64,000 nucleotides of DNA from Tubiluchus corallicola (lineage: Eukaryota; Priapulida; Priapulimorpha; Priapulimorphida; Tubiluchidae), in the NCBI GenBank assembly GCA_030141605.1, contig JAQGDQ010000820.1:1-64000 (forward strand), in the 5' to 3' direction. Within the stretch, counting starts at the first letter, position 1, and each line of letters begins with the position of its first letter. A program made the translations under genes and the position numbers. Under the pieces are notes generated by a model, which made no database searches, had not been told where the DNA came from, and was given only the letters and a program-made list of their open reading frames with translations. Shown here one piece after another: positions 22,801 through 33,838 of the stretch.

Positions 22801-25136
22801 AATATTAGAAAGATTTAGTAATAAAACTGCAATAAACGCCTCGTGTAATTAGTAAAATCACTTTAAAGTCGCGATCATTTCATGCTTGGGCGCTCCCATT
22901 TTCAATGCCCATTGTTCTTCCAATGACGTCATTCGTCTTGAAGAAAAGTAGCGCATTGGCAATCTTTGTCAAAAGTACAATAAGTTCTTACAAAATAAAT
23001 AGATAGCTAAGTGTGTAATGTTTTCGCGTGAACATTAGGTAAACTGCAGAAGTTTGAATTAGTTTAAGCAGCGGGCTTACGGAAAGCACGAATTCTCCCA
23101 GTTACGACATGATTTTCAACCACAGCGCCTGAAAATTTCTAGTCAGAGGCAGTATTATTTTAAATTATGCTTTATAGGCAGTTCTGTGCAAATTTCTTTT
23201 TTATATTTATCCAAGTTTAAGTAATAACAATAAAATAAACCCAACATATTGAGTGGCTTGTTGTTTCCTTTAGTACACCACAAACAGTTTAAGTGATAAC
23301 AATAAAATAAACCCAACATACTGAGTAACTTGTTCTTTCCTTTAGTACACCACAAACAGTTTAAGTGATCAGTAAAATAAACCCAACATACTGAGTGGCT
23401 TGTTCTTTCCTTTAGTACACCACAAACAGTTTAAGTGATCAGTAAAATAAACCCAACATACTGAGTGACTTGTTCTTTCCTTTAGTACACCACAAACAGT
23501 TTAAGTGATCAGTAAAATAAACCCAACATACTGAGTGACTTGTTCTTTCCTTTAGTACACCACAAACAGTTTAAGTGATCAGTAAAATAAACCCAACATA
23601 CTGAGTGACTTGTTCTTTCCTTTAGTACACCACAAACAGTTTTAAGTGATCAGTAAAATAAACCCAACATACTGAGTGGCTTGTTCTTTCCTTTAGTACA
23701 CCACAAACAGTTTAAGTGATCAGTAAAATAAACCCAACATACTGAGTGGCTTGCTCTTACCTTTAAAACCACAGCTCTATACTCCTACTATAAGTAGCTG
23801 ATTACAAATACTATGTAAATTATGTTTGATTAAAAAACAAAAAAATGACTCTTGTCAGGAAACATTGTAGGCTAGCGTTACGATGTTGAGATAACGGACG
23901 ATGTTGGGATAATGATTCACTGAATATCTTCTTTTTCGATGCATCATGGCCCGTCTGTATCTTGAACACTATAGCAAGAGTAAGACACTCAAACCTGAAT
24001 GTACCATTTTACTTACTATGTGAATCAGTTTAGACATTTGTAATTGCTTAACCTGTAATTTGAATATCATTATTAGAAAATACATACTATTAATATATTT
24101 TCTAATACACATACTATAATGTGTACATATACACATATATATATATATATAATATATTTTCTAATAATATATTAATATTATATATTTTCTAATAAAGATA
24201 TCCATCTTATTTAGGATATATAAGTAAATTTACTAAAATTTAGTAAGTATATTTAGCATACATATAATATACTAAACCTAGAATAATGTAGTATTAATTA
24301 TTTTAAGTCTGTATTATTTATTAGTATTATTAATATTATAAACATTTCCGTAATATCAGCATATTTTTGCAGTATTACTAAATCTATGTTATGTAGTATT
24401 ATTTAGTATCATTCCATTATCATTGTATGTTTGCATTGTAATTGTGATTGTTTTGTAACATGTAATAAAGTAACTAGTCGTGTAGATATGTAATCATAAA
24501 TTCAATTTTCTTTTTCTCCCGTTTACAGTTGATAAACAGTGCAAAGTCATCGACAGTTTTACAGGTACAGGACTTCACAATTTACCTCAAGACTGAGCCA
24601 ATTTAGACCGTTTTACAGGTACAGCATTTCACAATTTACCTCAAGACGGAGCCAAATGCAACACATTAAATTTAGTGAGCGACAAAGTCTGCAATTCCGT
24701 CTTCCAACTCTCCCTATCCTTTCAGAGCAAAAATAAAAACCAAGAGAATTTTTCCCAGCATTCTTTGCGCAGTTTTCAACCCAATACATGTGTCCTGTTT
24801 TGCTACACCTGACTTATTCAAAGTTAAACAACACTGGTTCTGGTCACACAAAGTTACGCAGAGCAAGGCGCTTGCCGCAGATTATGACACGCACCTTACG
24901 ACTTTCCTGTGTGACACGGGCAGAAACAAGACAACAGCCAACAGAGAGCATATTTACTTTCTCCAATGCCAACAACATGAAAACAAAACAATACTGACAC
25001 CAAGATAGTCTCACTAAAACTCACCAAGGCCAAGCTGAGGCATCTTCACCCCATTGGACAAAGTGAAATGATGAAAGTGCGACGGAGACGGATGCTGACT
25101 TTCATTTCCGATGTGTCCTCTGTGTCCTTTAGTCAT
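8697..25136 (-). CDS. Aldo-keto reductase, complete 8-exon gene
   Basis: Exons in gene order: 25136-25025, 18059-17935, 17055-16932, 14407-14306, 13049-12886, 11664-11554, 10454-10395, 8897-8697. All introns are GT-AG and the phases agree, giving 999 nt and 332 residues. The product should be a cytosolic NAD(P)H-dependent carbonyl reductase with a (beta/alpha)8 barrel. The catalytic tetrad is visible: Asp63 (RLIDTA), Tyr68 (VRYNN), Lys93 (ITTKIWP) and His126 (YLMHWP). Other signatures are GVSNF (161-165), NQCEYHP, GYSPLAK (exon 6) and the cofactor-binding VAIPKSTNKDRIQEN (exon 7). Exon 8 adds LSEADMSALDSLHTGYRI and a longer C-terminal tail. The exon 4 donor (GTTCGT) is weak, and exon 2 has a duplicated donor. 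The substrate cannot be read from the sequence. The introns hold SINE, hAT and minisatellite insertions. Confidence 0.93.
8990..9178. mobile_element. Repeat family A, terminal fragment
   Basis: It contains GGCGAAATGCATGTAACAG, TAATAATTCTTTTACGTAAG and a CTATTTTGCTTTAA end, shared with the larger family A copies. It directly abuts the next copy. It lies in AKR intron 7. Confidence 0.65.
9170..9780 (-). mobile_element. Repeat family A, near full-length copy
   Basis: A ~600-bp dispersed repeat in AKR intron 7. Shared landmarks are CCCCATTTTCAA, GATGACATCACAAACTAAC, ATTCCACGAG, CACGCATGAGCTGG, AACTAGTGGCGCGAACGTG and GGGTCCAGTTTTGCT. A minus-strand frame (9212-9469) aligns with frames in other copies (LTVALYFNF, LVCDVI). 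The class is unknown. Confidence 0.7.
10499..10770. repeat. 23-bp minisatellite, about 12 copies
   Basis: The unit is AAGTCAAGATATAGGGTGTT plus CAC. It lies in AKR intron 6, just upstream (gene sense) of exon 7. Confidence 0.95.
10990..11440. mobile_element. Pogo/Tigger-like MITE end filled by a ~31-bp minisatellite
   Basis: About 14 units of CGTTAAAACGAATCGTCACT plus AAGTGGGG. The array ends in GTTAAGCGAGGACCTACTGT, whose reverse ACAGTAGGTCCTCGCTTAAC resembles Tigger/pogo termini. It lies in AKR intron 6. Small reading: the repeat grew inside the transposon. Confidence 0.65.
11925..12135. mobile_element. MITE family B, partial copy
   Basis: It matches the right half of copy 1 (CTACTAGTAAATCACTCTAC, GCAGACGACTTTGCTTTACC) and ends AAATTGTGAAAAGG. 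It lies in AKR intron 5. Confidence 0.65.
13080..13630 (-). mobile_element. 5S-rRNA-derived SINE, full copy
   Basis: On the minus strand it starts CTACGGCCATATCTCGTTGA. The first 118 nt (13630-13513) follow 5S rRNA throughout, including the internal control region (GAAGTTAAGCA, GGTTAGTAATTGGATGGG) and the 3' end GGTGTTGTAGGCTT. A ~410-nt unrelated body follows, ending CCGAGACAGAAGGATGCC and a (CAA)n tail. Identical 12-bp target duplications ACAACTAATTAT flank it at 13068-13079 and 13631-13642. It lies in AKR intron 4, 30 nt from the exon 5 acceptor. A frame at 13151-13507 is just the SINE body. Confidence 0.92.
13790..14075. mobile_element. hAT MITE family C, diverged internal fragment
   Basis: It shares GTTGACCGCTAGTTGG, AATATAGAATCAATT, GAGTTATTTGAGTCAA and TTTTTGAGACAATTAGGT with the copies at 25881 and 33339. 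It lies in AKR intron 3-4 territory upstream of the SINE. The termini are not preserved. Confidence 0.6.
14505..14665. repeat. 25-bp minisatellite, about 6 copies
   Basis: The unit is GACTATCATCAGAATCATCA plus GACAC, in AKR intron 3. Confidence 0.9.
14725..15955. mobile_element. Pogo/Tigger-like element with internal repeats
   Basis: The left end AGTCCTCGCTTAACAAA and the right end GTCGTTAAGTGAAGACTTGC are inverted. Inside are four 92-bp tandem units (14865-15235, CTTCTTCCTATCCCTAATC) and a LINE-like tail (GTGAAATAAATTGATTGC near 15390). It lies in AKR intron 3. Confidence 0.5.
14865..15235. repeat. 92-bp tandem repeat, 4 copies
   Basis: The CCTTCTTCCT start recurs at about 14881, 14973, 15065 and 15157. 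Each unit contains CATTCCATCATGT and CTAACC(C)TAACCATT. The telomere-like CTAACCCTAACC is incidental. Confidence 0.9.
16395..16775. repeat. 31-bp array, inverse orientation, about 12 copies
   Basis: The unit is TATAGTTTTGCTAAATTGTG plus ATGTTATTTTT. Its reverse complement is the same sequence family as the large array at 18303-20040. It lies in AKR intron 3, 157 bp from exon 3. An (AT)n run precedes it, and (CACG)n and (CA)n follow at 16787-16842. Confidence 0.92.
17160..17651. mobile_element. hAT-type MITE with G-runs
   Basis: The ends are CAGGGCCTATTTCAG and CTGAAATAGGGCCTG. A perfect 8-bp target duplication ACTACAAC lies at 17152-17159 and 17652-17659. It contains a run of 16 G at 17216-17231 followed by GAGGAGGGG, able to form a quadruplex. 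It lies in AKR intron 2. Its open frames are not genes. Confidence 0.9.
17823..17960. repeat. 69-bp tandem duplication covering the AKR exon 2 donor
   Basis: Copies at 17823-17891 and 17892-17960 share AATTTAACGTCACGTCAGCT and ACTGGTACCTTTATTGCTGC. The second copy holds the last 26 nt of exon 2 plus the donor used. The first is a duplicate of these in intron 2. Confidence 0.9.
18303..20110. repeat. 31-bp satellite array, about 56 copies
   Basis: The unit is CATAACTTAGCAAAGCTATA plus AAAGATAACAT, with variants GACAAC, AATTTAGCAAAAC and CACAAC. It is degenerate from 20040 to 20110. It fills the exon 2-proximal end of AKR intron 1 and is inverted relative to the 16395-16775 array. Confidence 0.97.
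20230..20565. repeat. ~110-bp tandem repeat, about 3 copies
   Basis: AATTGTAAAATATGCAGTAA recurs near 20258, 20363 and 20475, each followed by ACAAAAAACAAACAATGATA. It lies in AKR intron 1. Confidence 0.85.
21683..22300 (+). mobile_element. Repeat family A, copy in AKR intron 1
   Basis: A near full-length copy, inverted relative to 9170-9780, starting at GCAAAACTGGACCCAATGTT. A plus-strand frame at 22056-22331 aligns with the frame in other copies ([25 protein letters not shown]). Confidence 0.7.
23205..23765. repeat. 70-bp tandem repeat, about 8 copies
   Basis: The unit includes TAAAATAAACCCAACATACT and CTTTCCTTTAGTACACCACA. The first units differ in length by 2 bp. It lies in AKR intron 1. 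The rest of that intron to 25024 shows AT-rich sequence and a 2x GTTTTACAGGTACAG duplication near 24560 and 24610, but no extra exon. Confidence 0.9.
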
Positions 25137-25214
25137 GGTTGTATCTTCTACCTACATTAATCACAACAGGTATCAAAAATTTTGTAGTACTGTGAATTTA
25201 GCGTCCGTGAATTA

Positions 25215-25605
25215 AATTCAATAAGCGTTTTCACATGATCATGAAAAGGTCAAAGGTTAAGTGTACCAGACAACGCATTTGTGTACACTTGACAACGAGT
25301 CGTAGCCCAAACTACAATAATAGCAACAGTTTTAACAGCTAGCTAGAACGTTACACAGTTCATTTTAGTTGTTCCCAAGCAAGAACCTGCTAGTAAATCA
25401 CTCTACACACAGACTAATGCATAGTTAAGTAAAGTCCACATAAAATAACTGAAGTTACTGAACTGATATGGCAGACAGCTTTGCTTTACATGCATCATGT
25501 GACATTTTTTGATTAAGGCACGTTGCTCTGGCACACGTAACCTACCTCTGACCTGCTGCAAACTACGCGTGCGCACAACGAAACTGTGAAAAGGCGTATT
25601 GACTA
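25215..25605. mobile_element. MITE family B, copy at the 5' end of the AKR gene
   Basis: The left end is AATAAGCGTTTTCACATG and the right end AACTGTGAAAAGGCGTATT. It begins about 80 bp upstream of the AKR ATG and carries AGGTCAAAGGTTA (25247-25259), a near-perfect DR1 nuclear-receptor-type site. Confidence 0.75.
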
Positions 25606-25880
25606 ACAGTATGTATGTGTTTACTATTGTATGTTTAATAACTTCTGGAGGTTATACTGCCTATGACCTCACAACAGAATAACTTCTTTTACAAACGGTG
25701 CTCTATATACAAGCTGGGACACGTACTAATGCAGATCGCTGTCTAATTATCAAAAATCCAAGACGAAACACCTGACTGCCGGAGGTGTTTCATTCATTAT
25801 TTTATTTTATTATTTATCAGGCACAAAATAAATATAATACATTTTACACAAGAATAAATGTAAACAGTAAAATTATATAG

Positions 25881-26389
25881 CAGGGATGAGAATGACAAAT
25901 TGCAAAAAACTCTGAAACAGGCCGGGGGTTTGGGGGCTGTGTAGGCTCCCATGGGGGTTCAAGGGGGCAAAGCAACAAATTGCAATATTGTGACCACAGA
26001 GAGCCTCTAAGTGGACTTAAAATATCAATTACCTTGTTTCATGTATAATTTAAAATACCCAACTATCAAGGATACATGATACCTAATTGTCTCAAAAATG
26101 CCCAAGTACTGGCCACTCCTATGCAAAAGTATATAAAAACTGTCTGCAATTGAGTCAAATAACTCCGCACAATTGATTCTATATTTTTATACATAGAGAT
26201 CTACACGTGGTTACACAGATGTACGTGATGTAAACAAAGTGACAGCCTGCCAACTAGCGGTCAGCTTGTGAAATAATGTACTGGGTCCGTAAAAATTTTC
26301 TCGACGAATTTACGTGATTTACAAAACTGGCACTACTGGTCTTCCAAAAACTCCGAATTCCGTGTATCCGTGGGAAATTCTCATCCCTG
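25881..26389. mobile_element. hAT MITE family C
   Basis: The ends are CAGGGATGAGAA and TTCTCATCCCTG. It is inverted relative to the copy at 33339. The flanks ATATAG and ATGTAG match only in part. It has no ORF. Confidence 0.8.
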
Positions 26390-27160
26390 ATGTAGCTACG
26401 ATCAATACGAAGTCTACACTTGTGAACTAATCATTCAACCGTTATTAAATGGGCTAAGCATCTCAGCCTTAGTTTTAAGTTTATTTTAAGTTTATTTATT
26501 TCCACTCTGCATCTTACAGTTATAATAAAAATACAGATAATTTTCCACTGAAGTAAATATAAATATAAATGCAATATTATCCAGAAATTACAAAAGAGAT
26601 TCTTATGCAGCATATACATGTGCAAATTACATTACAGAATAATTTTGATGCATACAGTTTGAGCCTAAAAGCATAACTTGACAGGCCAAACTGTACGTGG
26701 AAATCTTAAAGAAATGATTAATAATTGAAATAATAATAATATATACATAAAAGTGGGGGGTAGTGAATGAAAGATGAAATGGAGGGAGAACTAAGAAAAA
26801 CTGTGATCATGATTATAAAGTGTTTAGTAACCTGTTGAGCATAGTCACATTTTATTAAGATTACTGTGGAAAAAGAATGCAGGTGATTACCATTATCAAA
26901 CTGTGTTACTCTCAATACTTTTGAAATATTTCTTTTCCCACATTTTTTTTAAAGTTGAAGCCACCTCTATAGGTTCAGTGGCACTGAAAATTGCCAGGCT
27001 ATTCTGTCTTAAGAGGTTGTGTTTGTCGATCGCGTCTAAATACATTTATCAATCATCTGATTAGTATTGCCGTACTGAAGCAGTGCAAACAAAGACAGAC
27101 TGAATCATATATGAAGACGACATGAAATGAATGACAAAGAAATGGAAAACCACAAGGAAA
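26390..27160. other. AT-rich intergenic stretch, nothing recognised
   Basis: Only short unsupported frames are present. Confidence 0.5.
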
Positions 27161-27163
27161 AAG

Positions 27164-27975
27164 GGCCGTAACGATACACCTAGATGACGATAGGATATTT
27201 ATCAGGATACTAACCTCACAATACGATTGTCGTTGTGAACGACCGAAAATCATAAAAAAATACATTTAATTTGCAATTAGATTAATAACTTGTAAAACCG
27301 CTATTACTGTAGTAGATATGGCTTCTATCTATCTGTTACTTATTCTAAAAATGGGCTTAACCTAATAGTGAACGGTTGCTCTAGTTTTGCTATATTCTGT
27401 ACTACCTGTTGGCTTTTACAAGACATTATATGCAGACATCATTTTTACCTATATTTCTGTGGAAACTTCTGTATCAATAAACGTCCACAAGGCAACGATA
27501 CATGTCACAATAGTCCAGAGTTAAAGTTTGCAGTTTTTATATCAATCGACAGTTTTAGGATTGCTAAATGCTAAAAGAACTTGACAAACTGTTTATTACG
27601 TGTGTAATGTGCAGGTTGTTGTTTACATTGTAAGCCACCAGAAACAAAAACTTATCAATACTTTAGGTTTAAAAGTTGCTTGTTCATTTGCTGGTTCACT
27701 TTTACCATTTCACAAGTTTATATGTAAATAATGCAATTAACCTACTACAGATTAAACACCTTGTATTTTCAATCAAGTCAACTACAGTTCACTGCACTGA
27801 TTGAGAAGTATCTACAGCTGCAGTTTGAATCACTCCACATTGTTGTTTGTCAACATACGGTCAAGCACACGCTGACTTCCTAAATACCAATGATATATCG
27901 AGTATTATCAAGATACTGGTGCATTCTGACAATCGTTAGAAAAAGTATCACGATTCATCGATGTATCGTTACAGG
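27164..27975. mobile_element. DNA transposon family E, copy 1
   Basis: The left end is GGGCCGTAACGATACACC and the right end GATGTATCGTTACAGGCC. Internal landmarks TTGTAAGCCACCAGAAA and CCTACTACAGATTA are shared with the copy at 31835. It is non-autonomous, with no transposase. Confidence 0.65.
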
Positions 27976-28504
27976 CCGAATGTATATTGTAATAAAAGCT
28001 ATCATGATGCATCGATACACTGAAGTAACGCTATAGGCCTACAACAAAAGATGGTTTTTGTTACGTGACAAACTGTTAATACATGCCATTCCATAACTTC
28101 GCTTGTAACACTAACACCGAGTTTACACTAACACTAACACTAACGCTAGCAGCTTTTTATCCGAGTGACCAACGAGCATGTCAACGTATATATGCCAGTT
28201 GGCCTGAATTTGAAAGGATGAAATGCATCAAGATCGTGAAGAACAATTTCATGAAGAACAGGAAAATAATACATCATTGCATTTCAATTTTCCCTGCATA
28301 AACTTTTTGCCATTCCGTTAAATGTAATCCATAGAAGAGCAGGCAGAGAAAAACGTACATTGACAAGCCGTCACTACTGACACTAGTAATTAATTATTAA
28401 TAATAATCATAATTATTATTAGGCTTACACGTAAATTATTATTGAAATCTAAGGCCCCGTATGGGTCACACGGGGACAAGCGGTCATAATAATATGACAA
28501 CTGG

Positions 28505-29160
28505 TTAATGTCCCTCAAACGTAGTAAATGCAGCGCACTTTATATTCGTTCTAATTCTGCAATACCGTATTATCTGAGAGATGGTGCTTTTGAAGAAAAA
28601 TCAGTTGTACGTGATTTAGGTGTATTAATCTCAAACAACCTGAAGTGGAATTCACATACTGAGCATATTATTTCTCAGGCAATAGACGCATTAGAATGAT
28701 AAAATTCTACATTTCATCACATAGTGCAAAAGTTATTGTACCTCTTTATAAAGCTGTAGTTAGGCCAATACCGGAACATGCAGCCATTGTTTGGTCACCA
28801 CAGTGTTACTCATAAAAATGCTTTAGAAAAAACTCAATGGAGATGTTTTAGTTTGGCCTCTGATATTCAACCTGACTCTGGATCTCCTCTTGAACAATGC
28901 CATGATACTATATATCTTATTAACTGTTACAAAGTGCGTAGTGACAATTTTTTTTCTAGACCACAACGTGATTTACGTGGACACAATTCTAAATTATTTG
29001 TACAATACTCTGGCACTTTCTTCTCTCCTCGTGTTTTGAGCCCTTGGAATTCACTTAATAGGGAAACAGTTGACGCATCAAATGTGCCGCAATTTCCGAA
29101 ATTGTTGAGGAGAGACCGCCAATAACCGTGTTGTGGTTAACTCTCTTAGACTTTGCAAAC
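28505..29160 (+). pseudogene. LINE reverse transcriptase C-terminal fragment (5'-truncated)
   Basis: Frames read SLKRSKCSALYIRS, then VVRDLGVLISNNLKWNSHTE, then VIVPLYKAVVRPIPEHA and IVWSPQCYSH. These are the post-catalytic thumb-type blocks of Jockey/CR1-like reverse transcriptases (LGVxxDxxLxWxxHI, LYKxxVRPxLEYA). The frame is broken near 28690 and the YADD region is absent. A (TAACAC)n run lies nearby at 28108-28150. Confidence 0.75.
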
Positions 29161-29467
29161 GAGTAAATATAAAATATTTATTTACAAAACAGCATGAATT
29201 ACCGTCTTACTAACTTCGACGGAGCGTTAGTAATCAAATAGCTTGTGTAGTTCAACGCGAGTTTACCTGGCCTTAGTTACCATACACTACCTATCCTAGC
29301 AAAGTAGTTACTACTACTTGCTATGCGAATACATTGACGTTACACCATAACTATACTAAAATTTTTACAAAGCATTTACTAACCCAAGCTTTACCTTTGA
29401 CATCCGGAGCCCATGGTTTCCAAAAACGTTCTCAAGATCGTCTCTGCACTGTTCTGATTAATGTGTG

Positions 29468-29692
29468 TTTCTCACGCCTTTACTGCAAACTCAGAACTCA
29501 GATTCTTGAATGCTTTGTGAAATGAAAATAGTCGCGCATTTGTAGTGACATTTCGGGCTGAATTCAATTTTGATTTTATTTCTCACGCCTATACTGCAAA
29601 CTCAGAATCTCAGATTCTTGAATGTTTTGTGTAACAAAAGTAGTCGCGTATTTGTAGTGACATTTCGTGATGAATTCAATTTAGGCTGATTT
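29468..29692. repeat. ~112-bp tandem duplication
   Basis: Two copies of TTCTCACGCCT(T/A)TACTGC...TTGTAGTGACATTTCG...ATTCAATTT. Confidence 0.8.
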
Positions 29693-29739
29693 TATCCGAA
29701 AATCATCGCTTATCGTAATTTAATGAAGATTCATACATT

Positions 29740-30040
29740 AGAACGAAAGAAACTCCTTCGAGTTCAAAAGTCATACTTCAAAGATTAAGATGGTTAGGAC
29801 ACTTTCTTAATTACTATGTGAAACATCAGTAACAATAGCCTCAAAGAAGCCTCAAATCCCTGTAAAAAACTGGCAAATCACAAACAACTTGGATAGGTAT
29901 TAATAAAGATGGTCAACTATTTTACTCAAAGCTAGCTTTAGAAGCAGAAGAACTTGTGCTGTTAGCTGCAGATATGAGTAGGTGACAAGTTGCAATAAAC
30001 GGTATGTCACAAAGTCTTCAAAAGATGGAATGAGACTTTG
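29740..30040 (+). pseudogene. LINE ORF2 C-terminal relic
   Basis: Frames include LRWLGHFLNYY, a KTGKSQTTW-like stretch and EAEELVLLAADMSR then QVAINGM. This matches the RLRWLGH ... LAADRxxWRxxV tail of non-LTR retrotransposon proteins. An in-frame TGA follows MSR. Confidence 0.55.
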
Positions 30041-31449
30041 ATAATTATGATCACTGTACGATCTCGAGAGAAAGTTAGTATAAAAATGTTGTCATAATAT
30101 TTTTGTAAATACCATAAGATGGCAATGTGGACTTCCCCAACATTGTACGATACTGATATTTGTTATCAATCGGTTTAAACCATGTGTTTCTAATACTGGA
30201 GCGGCAATATAGGCACAATATTGTACTAGCATTGCACAAAGATACGCATATTGTACCAACATGTTCACAATATTTTCGAAACATTTTTTATGAGATCTTT
30301 ACCGTATGGAACAATACAGTGTGCTGCATGAGTTGTCATCAGGAACACATCTAGTGTTAATAATTATTCAATACTAGAACTACGTTTTTTAAACTGGTTA
30401 ATTCACAAGTGTAATATTAAAATTATGAAAAAAAAAAGATATGTGCCGTGGTATCCCAGGTGTCAGGATACAATAAGCTATGCTTAAAACTTGGTAGATG
30501 TGAATGTTATTATTTTCTAATGCTTAATAATTATAATGCTTATTATTAGATCTGTTTTTATTTTTGCACTCCTTATTGCCAAAAATAAAAAATCAACAAA
30601 ATTATTGAAAAATGATCAAGTAATGACGTCATTTTTATTAAAAAACACCCTAAATTGTGCCCCTATACAGGACACTAGATAACTGTCTGCAGGGAAGGAT
30701 GCTCTGTCAACTGAGAACAGATTTAAATTTAGTGTGAAAGCGTTGCACCATTCACATAGCCTGCCGTCTTGAGGAGCATGGTCAAGAATAAAAGGGATCA
30801 CTATTGAACTCAAGTTTACTCATACACTTTCCATATACTATTGTATTAGTGTCTGGCAAAGTTGCATCACATGAATTTCCGAACCATTCAGTTTGATATG
30901 CTAGAATGTGAGAGGCCCACAATAATTTTTTTTAAATATTCCTGAATTCTCAACTGATTCAGCAACATTCTGTATATTATTCTCTTTTATTACTCGTTGA
31001 CGTAGTGCATTGTTAACCATTGCTTTTGCACCTGGACATTGGACAATGGTAAAAAGTGCGTAAAAAGTTATTTGACTTAAATTTCGCTTCAGAAAGTATT
31101 CGCTTTTTGCAAATCGTCACATTTTCGTGTAGCAGGCATAATAGCGCTTTGGATCACTTCGCACTCTTAGTATTAATTAATAAACTTTACTGTTATCTAG
31201 CCATTTATGTGAAGGCGTTAATTATCAATATATTTATGCACTTACCTGTTTCCATGACAAATACGGTCATCGAGTGAGGTCCTACGAGGACTTTATAAGG
31301 TATAATTTACTTGTTAACTTTTTTCACATGAATGTACGTTGCAAGACGTAGGTAAGCGTGAATTGGTGCGGTAGGAACCTAAACGATTCCCTGACTACCT
31401 GTGATTAAAGCCTACTTGCTGCCAATCTTTTGAATTTTGTACGAATTGC
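30041..31449. other. AT-rich intergenic stretch, nothing recognised
   Basis: No splice-bounded exon, RNA gene or repeat family was recognised. Confidence 0.5.
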
Positions 31450-31620
31450 AGTTAAAACTTTCGGCATTTATGGTTCAGAGGGAAAAAGATTTGTGCTTAG
31501 TACTTTAGGCAAACGCATTCAATGTGCCATGGGGAGACTAGGTCTACAAGATTTTTATTTTAGCGTTTATCCATTGCCTTACAAAGAAGTAATGCGATAA
31601 GCATTATGGGAACAATTTTT
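31450..31620 (+). other. Possible protein-coding relic
   Basis: A frame reads TFGIYGSEGKRFVLSTLGKR followed by IQCAMGRLGLQDF and PYKEVMR, then a stop. The TLGKRIQ motif looks like a transposable-element protein I have met but cannot name. There is no start codon or splice context. Confidence 0.25.
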
Positions 31621-31834
31621 CCACGTCTAAAAAGATTGAAGAAATTATGAGCCGCCTTCAATATTAATATTTCACTTTATTGACCTCGTATCCTTGACTG
31701 TAGCAAAAATCTCATTTTTCAGGAGATCACTTTATGACAAAACATTAACAACGTATCTATTTTAGCACTTTTTAAAATCTACTGCTCATTTTTACATTGT
31801 ATTAACTATTAATACTTTTAATATACTATTAGTA

Positions 31835-32605
31835 GGGCTGTAACGATACACCTAAGTCATGATGCGATACATTTCACGATACAAATTTAGTTACCGTTTG
31901 CAGGCTTTAATAAAAAAAACTAGATTAAGCTGTTGATATATTATATATGCTAAGTGTTAAATAATTCAGCAAACTGCTTGATTTCTGTTTATGCTCTTGT
32001 ATTATTTGCATTGTAAGTCACCAGAAATGCAAAACATTTCAATACTTTAGATATAAAAATATCGTAGTTCACATTTGTTACAAGCCATTTCAGAAACTTA
32101 TGAGCAAAAACTTAATTAGCCTACTACAGATTATAAACATGTTGTAGTTTCAACCTCTTTGCTTTGGTTGCTAGCGGCAGGTCTGCCTGTGTCAAGGTCA
32201 AGTCTGCTAATGCAGCGCTCACCGCACCTCTTTGCTTTGGTTGCTAGCGGCAGGTCTGCCTGTGTCAAGGTCAAGTCTGCTAATGCAGCGCTCACCGCAC
32301 CTCTTCGCTTTGGTTGCTAGCGGCAGGTCTGCCTGTGTCAAGGTCAAGTCTGCTAATGCAGCGCTCACCGCACCGCACCTCTTCGCTTTGGTTGCTAGCG
32401 GCAGGTCTGCCTGTGTCAAGGTCAAGTCTGCTAATGCAGCGCTCAGCGCACTAATTGTTATGTGTCTACAGTACATTCTGTTATTATAAGCGGACAGTCA
32501 AGCTTATGGTAAATATCAGCGATTCAGATTATCACGATACTGGTTCACTTTGATAATACGCGTATCGTCACAAAAGGTATCACGATGCATCGTTACAGGT
32601 CTAGA
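31835..32605. mobile_element. DNA transposon family E, copy 2, with internal 73-bp minisatellite
   Basis: The left end is AGGGCTGTAACGATACACC and the right end GATGCATCGTTACAGGTCT. Four 73-bp units fill 32157-32450 (GGTTGCTAGCGGCAGGTCTG, TAATGCAGCGCTCACCGCAC). The copy at 27164 lacks these, so the tandem repeat arose inside this copy. Confidence 0.75.
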
Positions 32606-33330
32606 ATATTGTATTTATTTTCATGTCTTTGTTCTAATTACTGTTTTCAAATTGTTGCATAATGTGCAGCCATAATTAAAACGTGCTGCTGGATATACAT
32701 AGCCCATTCAAAATGAATAGATCGTCAATTGAAATGTAGTTTTCGGGGTCATGAGATGTTTTTTTAGTAACCTGCAAACACTGCCTAAGAACAGAACCAT
32801 TTTACTAGTCATTTTAAAATTTTCCAAGATTCAAAGGTATATCATATAATACTAGATGTATTTGTGGGGCAGGGGGTAAGTTTGTTCTGATGCTCTAGTT
32901 GAGTTATTTAAGGTATTGAAAAGGTGTGCATTCTATTATAATTGCTTTTACAAAGTATTAAATAAATTACTGGAAGATGACATGTTTTTTCAATAATCGT
33001 GGTGCAGATAATATTATAAAATTATGTTAAGTTTTTATTACTTTACTTTGACGCAACACTTAGTAAATTCGATACAAAATTAAACAAAATTAACATTAGT
33101 GGTGTAATTGTTTAAGATTTTAAGAGAAGTATATTTATTTATTATTAAATGTAATTAAATATGTATACTATTACTACCTAGATTGAATACAAATGCAGTA
33201 GGTGCTGCTTAATAGACTCACTGTGGGACCGATGTGATTTGACCCAATTAACCGACTGAATCATTACTCATCCCTTCTATTACTATCCCATCACTTCAAT
33301 ATTGACTTTGTGATTTGGATTGACAAAGTT
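32606..33330. other. AT-rich intergenic stretch, nothing recognised
   Basis: No supported feature was seen. Confidence 0.5.
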
Positions 33331-33338
33331 GTTTTATC

Positions 33339-33838
33339 TAGGGATGAGAATTTTCCGCGGAATTTCGAGTTTCTGGAATACCAGTAGTGCCATTTTTGTA
33401 AATCACGTAAATTCGTTGAGAAAATTTTTACGGACCCAGTACATTATTTCACAAGCTGACCGCTAGTTGGCAGGCCGTTACTTTATTTACGTCACGTACA
33501 TCAGTGTAACCACGTGTAGATCTCTATGTATAAAAATATAGAATCAATTGTGTGGAGTTATTTGAGTCAATTGCAGACAGTTTTTATATACTTTTGCATA
33601 GGAGCGGCCAGCACTTAGGTGTTTTTGAGACAATTAGGTATCATGTATCCTTGATAGTTGGGTATTTTAAATTATGCATGAAACAAGGTAACTGATATTT
33701 TAAGTCCACTTAGAGGCTGTCTGTGGTCACAAAATTGCAATTTGTTGCTTCGCCCCTTGAACTGCCACGGGGGTCTACGCGAGCCCCTAACCCCCGGCCT
33801 GTTTCAGAGTTTTTTGTAATTTGTCATTCTCATCCCTG
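33339..33838. mobile_element. hAT MITE family C, with target duplication
   Basis: 500 bp between TAGGGATGAGAA and TTCTCATCCCTG. A perfect 8-bp target duplication GTTTTATC lies at 33331-33338 and 33839-33846, diagnostic of hAT. It has no transposase. Confidence 0.9.

Noticed and set aside
32219-32489. 85-residue ORFs on both strands
   Set aside because: They lie in a 73-bp minisatellite inside a DNA transposon.
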